Positions 58,361 through 64,000 of a stretch of 64,000 nucleotides of DNA are shown here, piece by piece; position 1 is the first letter of the stretch; the number at the start of each line of letters is the position of its first letter. Source of the stretch: Acanthococcus lagerstroemiae (Eukaryota > Arthropoda > Insecta > Hemiptera > Eriococcidae); assembly GCA_031841125.1 (NCBI GenBank), contig CM063113.1, positions 36,273,197 to 36,337,196 on the forward strand, in the 5' to 3' direction. Below the pieces are notes generated by a model. It did no database searches and had not been told where the DNA came from. It saw only the letters and a list, made by a program, of their open reading frames with translations. Made by a program: the position numbers and the translations under genes.

Positions 58361-58870
58361 GTTATCAGTAAAGTCAACAGGGGTAATATCAGACACTAGG
58401 TACCAGTTGTACAATAGACAGTTACCTATCACGTGATCGTTGCCAACTCTGGTTATCAGTAAAGTCAACTGGGGTAATATCAGACACTAGGTACCAGATG
58501 TACAATAGACAGTTAATTATCACGTGATCGTTGTCAACCCTGGTTATTGGTAAAGTCAACTGGGGTAATATCATGGTGGATTTACATTTGAGTCAGCGAC
58601 ATGTCGCGAACAAACTTTTAAATAATGTCAGCGACAATTATGGATTTACATTCCTTTCCAACTTCGTTGCAGACCTATCACTGACATATCACAGACAACT
58701 CTTCCCCGAACTGACAAATGTCGTCGGTTTGAGGAGGATGTCACCCGATTTGAATGTAAATCCACTATAAGACACTAGGTACTTGTTGTACAATAGACCG
58801 TTAACTATCACGTGATCGTTGCCAATCCTGGTTATCAGTAAAGTCAACTGGGGTAATATCAGTAATATTG
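58349..58870. repeat. 91 bp tandem repeat including a hAT end
   Basis: GGGGTAATATCAG starts at 58380, 58471 and 58562, then 58850 after a MITE, giving a 91 bp period. Each unit contains GTACAATAGACAGTTA, ATCACGTGATCGTT, then GCCAACCCTGGTTATCAG. This last piece is the right terminus plus target duplication of the hAT-like element at 57622-58360. Confidence 0.85.
58573..58770. mobile_element. MITE with GTGGATTTACATT ends
   Basis: Ends TGGTGGATTTACATTTGAG and TTTGAATGTAAATCCACTA are inverted. It interrupts one unit of the 91 bp repeat and accounts for the extra 197 bp there. A 79-codon frame across it is incidental. Confidence 0.7.
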
Positions 58871-59134
58871 GCTACTCATGACTTGTTGTGAGAGCGCTAA
58901 TATCGTTATCAGTAAACAAGTCATGAGTGACTGATATTACCACCAGTGTCCAATATTACCCCAGTAGACAGTAAAGTTGAAAAAACCATAAAGAGCTTAA
59001 AAGGGTCTTAAATCCGTATGAGTCACCACATCTTGAATAAGTCTGAAAGATTTTAGTGTCCATGTTGGAGTGTCAATGAGCTTGGTAAAATTCGGTACGT
59101 AGGGTGTGCCAATTCACAATTTCTTCTTCTGTAG

Positions 59135-59172
59135 TCCAGAGCGCTTTCGGCTGTTACACCATCTTCAGTGGA
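59135..59172 (-). ncRNA. possible hammerhead ribozyme core, degenerate
   Basis: On the minus strand: TCCA, CTGAAGA (59162-59168), a hairpin-like TGGTGTAACAGCC, GAAA (59145-59148), GCGC, then TC and TGGA (59135-59138). TCCA/TGGA would form stem I, CTGANGA and GAAA are the conserved core, GCGC a minimal stem III and CTC the cleavage triplet. Hammerheads with tiny stem III are established in Penelope-like elements. Against activity: the first stem II pair is not canonical. The copy in the right arm (63849-63880) has CTAAAGA and a shortened stem II. Confidence 0.4.
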
Positions 59173-59335
59173 GCACCCTAACACTTTCCTCTTTGTCGTC
59201 CAGTACTTATGGTGATGTATAGCACCGTATGGTAAACCTATTTGGTGTGTGTTCCTGTTGGTGGTCCGTGATTGTGTAGTCTGTCCAATCAGTGAGCGTT
59301 ATGTTATTAATTGGAATAGATTCTCGCTTTGGAAG

Positions 59336-59707
59336 TTAGTTGTGTTTATTAGTTTTACTTTTTTCCCCCAGTTTTGCCTTCATTATCTCTAGTTGTTCTT
59401 TCAATTTTTTTCTTCTTGTGTTTTCTATGTGTAGGATTTTGTATTTCTCTGTCAACTTGTGGTTGTTGTGTCCCGAGTCGTTGCAGTGTTTCCCAGAAAG
59501 TGATTTGTCATCATTTAGATTTTGTGATTTTTCATATTCTTTTATACTAGTTGAGAATTCTCTGCCTGTTTCTCCTATGTAGGTCATGTCACAGTGTTCG
59601 CAGTCCAGCTTGTATACTCCGTTGCTGTTGTTCCTGTACTTTGTTTCTGTTTTGTCACTGCTTATTTGTTTGATCAGAGGCGGTCTGTTTCTGATTCCGA
59701 GTAACAT
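59336..59707 (-). pseudogene. GIY-YIG endonuclease domain of a Penelope-like element
   Basis: A 123-codon frame with GVYKLDCEHCDMTYIGETGR (residues 30-49), giving the G-V-Y and Y-I-G signatures and the CxxC between them that is usual in Penelope-like elements. It continues with a CNDSGHNNH block and ends with the basic RRKKLKEQLEIMKAKLGEK. The expected conserved Arg and Glu positions after YIG are only partly kept. It lies downstream of the RT fragment in the usual order and is truncated at the 5' end. Confidence 0.85.
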
Positions 59708-59908
59708 TTTCTGTATTTTGTATGTGTGTGTCCCTGTGAATGGTATTGCTCCTGCGTATTTGCCTGTTTTGTGGTTGTTGGTTCTGTGTCTGTATTTCTT
59801 TGTTGTATTAATTTGTTAATTATTCTGTCTACTGTTTGCGGTTGGTATTCGTTATTAATGGCTATTGTTTGATTTTATTAATTTCTGTTGTTCAGTGGTT
59901 GTTGTCGT

Positions 59909-60097
59909 TTAATATGTTGATTGCTCGGTGGCAGTAGTTGTGTAGTGCAGCATTTTGTGTTTTCGATGGTGGAATGAGTCACTGGGTATTACTGCGTCCG
60001 TGTGGGTGGGTTTTCTATAAATGTTATTCTGTATCTTGTTGTCTTTTATTTGTATTGTTAGGTCGAGGTAGTTTATGGTCTTATTGCCCTTTTCCAT
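59909..60097 (-). pseudogene. reverse transcriptase C-terminus of a Penelope-like element
   Basis: A 62-codon frame reads NYLDLTIQIKDNKIQNNIYR, then KPTHTDAVIPSDSFHHRKHK. The YLDL...IYRKPTxTD pattern with the following H-x-x-x-K is characteristic of the RT thumb region of Penelope-like elements. The catalytic YxDD part is not present in the window. Confidence 0.85.
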
Positions 60098-60787
60098 TGG
60101 GAGCTTTATTTTGTTGTCTCCGTGAGGAATTAGTCCAGTAATGCAACGACCAGGGACACATCAATCACAAGCCGACAGAAAAATACAAAATCCTACACAC
60201 AGAAAACAACACAAGAATCAGAATTTTAAAAGAACTAGGAATAATAAAGGCAAAACAAAATAAAACGACCTGATAAACACAACAACTAACTTCCAAAGCG
60301 AGAACTTACTCCAACTGAAGATATAACACTCGCTGATTGGACAGACTACACAACCACAGACAACCAATTGGAACACACGCCAAATAGGTTCACCATACGG
60401 TATTATACATCTCTATAAATCAGGGTTGGGCAGAATTTAAATTCTCACGGATTTTTAAACCCAATTTCCAAAAATCCTGGTTTTGGATTTCAAATCCTTT
60501 TTCAAAAAGGATTTCGGATTTGACTCCTAATTATTAGTAAAGGATATGCATTTTGATGATTCCAAAAATAATGAAAATCCAAATCCAAAAATAGGGTGCT
60601 TGCAGTGCTGCGTTGCGGCAAATACCCTAAAAATTCTTATTTCATCAATAATTTTAACAATTTACCATTAACTTATTGATATCTCAAAAATCAAACCTTA
60701 CATAGTGATAGTTTTACATCCTTTTTGTTGTCGTATTCTGCGAACGCGAAGGAAGCTCATTTGGTCACCTTTAGCTAAAGCCCTATA

Positions 60788-62368
60788 CAGGGTTATTCGG
60801 TTTTCCTTCAGCCATAGGAAAACTAGTTTTTTGCGAAACCAGGTGCACGTTTGTTTTGCCAGGCGAACGGTCTCTTCGACAAGAATTTCATGGGAAATAT
60901 TTGGGGAAAACTCCGATGGCTTTTGAAGAATTTTATCAAGAATCTTCAGGAAAAATGTTCTATATCCCCGAAGAATTTCATCGAAAATCTTCGAAAAAAA
61001 TCTCCTATTTAGGAAGAATTTGGGATAATTTTCGACGAATTTCATAGGACATCATTGAAAAATATCTCCAATGATTTTAGGCGAATTTTGTCAGAAATTT
61101 TAGGAAAAATTTCCAATGATTCCAAACAATTTTATCAAGATTCATTGAGAAGTACCTCTGAAGAGTTTGGAAAGATATCCTTAGAAAAAATGTTGATATT
61201 TTTCAGAGATTTTTGTCAAAAATGTTCGGGGAAATTTCCAATGATTTCTAAGGAAAATTAGAAATCTTGGAGAAAAAATGTGATGATTTCCGGTGAATTT
61301 CATCGGAAATGTTTAGAAAAAAGTCCAGTGTTTTTCAAAGAATTTCCTCGAAAATCTTTAGGAAAATTTTCAGATAATTTTTAAAGCATTGCATCGGAAA
61401 TGTTCGGAAAACAACTACGGTAATTTCCGAAGAATCTCATTGAAAACGTTTATAAAAAATTTCCAAAGTTTTCCAAGAAAGTTCTTTCTGAAGAAAACCT
61501 TCAAGAATCATCAAAGGTATTTCTCAATGATTTCTGATAAAATCCTTTGGAATAATTATTGCAGAGTTTTCCTAAAATTTCCCACACATTTCTCCTGAAA
61601 TCATCGGATAATGTTTTTCAATGATGTCTGATAAAATTCATTGAAAATGATCGGAAATTTATCCTTAATATTTTCGATATAGTTCGTCGGAAATAATCTT
61701 TGAAAATCAAAGGAATCGTCCCGAATATTTTTCATGAAATTCCTTGGAAATAATGGAAGGTTTTTTCTGAAAATTTTCGGTACAATTCTTCAAAACTCTT
61801 CGTGTTATTCCCGGGTGCTTTCAATAAAATTCTTCAAAAATTATCAAGGGATTTTCTTGAAGAATTTTTCTGAAATTTTTCGGAAAACAATGGAGGTTTT
61901 CTCTACAGATTTCCGAAATTATTGGAAATTTTTACCGAAAATTTACAATGGCATTGCTTAAAAATAATTCAAGATTCTTTCCGAAGATTTTCGATGAAAT
62001 TCATTAAAAACCATCGGAGTTTTTCTCTGAATATTTCCTATGAACTTCTTTATAAACTGTCAAGAAATTTTCTCGAAGAATGCTGATGAACTTTCTTGGA
62101 AACATTGGAAATTTTTTCTAAATATTTCCGATGAGATTCTTCGGAAATTATCGTTGTTTTCCGAAAATCTCCGATGCAATTTTTTAAAAATTATCGGAAA
62201 ATTTTCCCTGAAGATTCTTAATAAAATTCTTCAAAAGCCATCGGAGTTTCCCCCGAATATTTCCCATGAAATTCATGTCGAAGAGACCGCTCGCCTGGCT
62301 AAACAACGTGCACCTGGTTTCACGAAAAACTAGTTTTCCTATGGCGGAAGGAAAACCGACTGACACTG
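60788..62368. mobile_element. foldback element with repeat-filled arms
   Basis: Ends CAGGGTTATTCGGTTTTCCT and AGGAAAACCGACTGACACTG. Arms of about 170 bp are strongly inverted (CTAGTTTTTTGCGAAACCAG and GGCTTTTGAAGAATTTTAT against complements). The interior (60950-62210) consists of degenerate repeats of about 55-60 bp (GAAGAATTTCATCGGAAA-like) that switch to the opposite orientation near 61600. It is flanked by TATA on both sides and sits in one arm of the hairpin MITE at 62369. Short frames inside are repeat-derived. Confidence 0.75.
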
Positions 62369-62518
62369 TATATACAAGCGAAGACATACGCCATTTTGGC
62401 TCACACCGCGCCCGTCGATGCCGAATTGACTATGCGGTACGCTCCGCAGTAGTCGGATTCGGTATCCACGGGCACGATGTCAGCCAAAATGGCGTATGTC
62501 TTCACTTGTGTTTATAGG
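62369..62518. mobile_element. hairpin MITE, right part
   Basis: Arms ACAAGCGAAGACATACGCCA and TGGCGTATGTCTTCACTTGT, then a terminal TATAGGGCT. Its left terminus AGCCCTATA lies at 60779-60787, now separated by the 1.6 kb foldback. Confidence 0.75.
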
Positions 62519-62745
62519 GCTCTACTTTAGTAAGTAAGAAGTTAGAACGCTGAACGCGAAGTCCTAAAAATTTCTCTCTTTCACTGATTACAACTGGACG
62601 TAATTAAGCAAAAACTGTCCAAGCGACAAAATCTGTTTTTTGAGAAAACGCAACATTAAAAGCCAATGAATAATGTCGGTTTACGGATATAGCGTTTACT
62701 GATGAGCTTTTTGCAACGTGAATACACATTTTTGTATCGGGGGCC

Positions 62746-63223
62746 CGGTGTTGGAAAAACGCAAAAATCATAGTTCCCGTCCCGTTCGTTTTTCTGTAAC
62801 TGTTCCATGTTTATTGTTCTCCTTACCTTAAAATTACTAACGTTCCCGTTCTCACTTCCATATTGTTCCCGTTCCCGTTCTTGTTCCCATCTTGTTCCTG
62901 CTCCCATTCCAGTTTCCCGTTCTCAATCCCATCATGTTCTCGTTTTCATTCTTGTTCGGAGAACGAGAACATGCCGTTTTTCTTTTCGTTCTCGTTTGTT
63001 CTTCCAACATCCGAGTATTGCAGTTTGATTTTTTAATTAAAAATGTATACAATTGATAGTTTCAGGCTTTCAGAATTGTACTTCCGCGCCAGCTGCAATG
63101 GTGTTGGAAGAACGCAAAAATCATCTCATTCCCGTTCTCGTTCTTGTTCCCAGCCTGGTCCTGTTCCCGTTTCCCGTTCTCGTGCCGTTTTTCTTCTCGT
63201 TTTCGTTCGTTCTTCCAACACTG
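62746..63223. mobile_element. hAT-like composite of two hairpins, perfect 8 bp TSD
   Basis: Outer ends CGGTGTTGGAAAAACG and CGTTCTTCCAACACTG are inverted, and CGGGGGCC is duplicated on both sides (62738-62745, 63224-63231). Inside there is a second pair of the same ends (GTTCTTCCAACATCC near 63000 and GGTGTTGGAAGAACG near 63100). Both halves are filled with (C/T)GTTCTCGTTC/GTTCCCGTT repeats. About 80 bp of unrelated sequence lies between them. Confidence 0.8.
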
Positions 63224-63359
63224 CGGGGGCCCAATTTTAAAAAAACTCCACTTTTTATACTCTTTTCAACGATACTAATATCTCATTTTGTCAACAAATG
63301 TTGCTTGGGCGGTTTTTACTCAACAGCATCCAACCAGCATTTTGGCGCTGAGCTACAGA

Positions 63360-63534
63360 CAGGGCTGCTTCGCCAATCGGAAGGGCTAAAAACTTGGCTA
63401 AAAGATAACGTTTCCAAACGATTGGCTTCGGCTAACAGCTAACGTGGTCTCATTAGCTAGCGAATGGCTAGCTAATTTTGGGCCAAAATCGACTGGCCAA
63501 CGGCTAAAAGCTTTGGATTAGCTAAGCAGCCCTG
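63360..63534. mobile_element. hAT-like MITE, 175 bp, perfect 8 bp TSD
   Basis: Ends CAGGGCTGCTTCGCCAA and TTAGCTAAGCAGCCCTG. A perfect duplication, GCTACAGA, flanks it (63352-63359 and 63535-63542). The interior has repeated GGCTAA/TTAGC motifs. Confidence 0.9.
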
Positions 63535-64000
63535 GCTACAGACAGCAGAAGTTGTACGCGAACGTTCTCAGCCAGTGGTAGATTGAAGATTTCGCGGGTG
63601 CTCACTGCTGAGTTAGTAAAATTTAGAAGTCAAAATTCGAATTATTGGATTTTGGATTTAAAATCCCAATTTTTCTGAAAATTGAGACGATTTAGGATTT
63701 TGGATTTGAAATTCTTTTCTAAAAAGGATTTGAGACTTTGAATTCAAATACTTTTTTTACCCGGATTTTGGATTTAGATCTTGGAGTTCCCGGATGTTGC
63801 CCATTCCAGCTACAAATACAGGAAGACATAGAGGAAAGTGTTAGGATACTCCACTAAAGAATAGCCGAAAGCGCTCTGGACTACAGAAGAAGAAACTGTG
63901 AATTGGCACACCCTACATACAGAAGTCTGAAAGAGTCTGAGACAAATCTGGAACAGTTTTAAAAGTTACTACTAAGCGAGTTCAAGGCCGGATTCACCTG

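Larger units (their letters stand above)
57541..58971. mobile_element. pogo-like element, TA target duplication
   Basis: Left end CCGTCAATTGGGGTAATATC, then GGACACTGGTGGTAATATCG. The right end is its inverse, with CCAGTGTCCAATATTACCCC and AGTAGACAG. Similarity runs about 58 bp. TA lies on both sides (57539-57540, 58972-58973). The uninterrupted copy of the host repeat near 57297 reads ATAAGTAAAGTTG with a single TA, the exact empty site. No transposase remains. It contains a hAT-like element, a 91 bp tandem repeat and a small MITE. Confidence 0.9.
59095..60420 (-). mobile_element. Penelope-like element with inverted arms
   Basis: The left arm (59095-59440) is repeated in reverse at about 60140-60420 and, after a 3.4 kb insertion, at 63818-63920. 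Examples are GTAGGGTGTGCCAATTCACA against TGTGAATTGGCACACCCTAC and CGCTTTGGAAGTTAGTTGTG against its complement. Between the arms, the minus strand encodes the end of the reverse transcriptase and a GIY-YIG endonuclease. The right arm carries a second copy of the endonuclease C-terminus on the + strand (HKPTEKYKILHTENNTRI). The structure is two truncated copies facing each other, a known habit of Penelope-like elements. Confidence 0.85.
60421..63809. mobile_element. hAT-like element, 3.4 kb, highly nested
   Basis: Ends CAGGGTTGGGCAGAATTTAA and GGATGTTGCCCATTCCAG. Sub-terminal regions on both sides are rich in GGATTTTGGATTT-like motifs. The flanks CTATAAAT (60413-60420) and CTACAAAT (63810-63817) form an 8 bp duplication with one mismatch. 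It splits the right arm of the Penelope-like element. No hAT transposase was found inside. It contains the elements at 60788, 62369, 62746 and 63360. Confidence 0.8.

Noticed and set aside
58531..58770. 79-codon + strand frame
   Set aside because: It spans a MITE and its host repeat; no domain.

Overview
This window looks like arthropod nuclear DNA, most probably from an insect. It is AT-rich and intron-containing, with few host exons in a deep accumulation of transposable elements and satellite DNA. I cannot place the species. The only host gene I can name is a Rho-family small GTPase on the + strand, most like insect RhoL. It has a CpG-rich promoter and non-coding first exon (about 19.48-19.91 kb), a first coding exon (20216-20431) with the P-loop and switch I, and a last exon (31882-32087) with the TKxD motif, a polybasic tail and a CAAX box. 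A poly(A) signal follows at 32353. The central exon or exons (switch II/WDTAGQE) were not found in the 11.4 kb between them. A second host gene, unidentified, runs on the minus strand. Two phase-0 exons (56773-56910 and the terminal 47709-47978) flank an intron of about 8.8 kb filled with satellite and a LINE.

Layout. 0-7.6 kb: Tc1-type transposase remains broken by two small elements, then foldback-type inverted repeats around a CpG-rich segment with two good 5' splice sites. 7.7-11 kb: a large element with long imperfect inverted ends and several nested elements. 11-19.3 kb: a pogo-like element with a CENP-B/psq-type helix-turn-helix remnant, an internally deleted Helitron, and MITE clusters. 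19.5-32.4 kb: the Rho gene, whose intron holds at least seven MITE- or hAT-like elements, RTE-type LINE remains and a long foldback carrying two opposed transposase fragments. 32.4-46.7 kb: a tandem satellite of about 640 bp per unit, containing a 2.5 kb block of alternating homopolymers that is almost certainly an assembly artefact. 46.7-56.9 kb: the minus-strand gene, with a related satellite of about 295 bp per unit split by an RTE-type LINE. A 766 bp Mutator-like element has inserted into that LINE's reverse transcriptase. 57-64 kb: a deeply nested stack of a pogo-like element, a Penelope-like element with inverted arms and a possible hammerhead motif, and several hAT-like elements with 8 bp target duplications.

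The genes do not form a pathway. The informative content is the order of insertion, which can be read in many places from target-site duplications and from uninterrupted copies of the same sequence. The strongest candidates for something not previously described are the Mutator-like element with repeated GTTGGTCGAC ends, the 91 bp tandem repeat that has taken in the end of a hAT-like element, the composite pair at 62746-63223, and the 295-to-640 bp satellite transition. All family names are from reading motifs by eye; no search was run.
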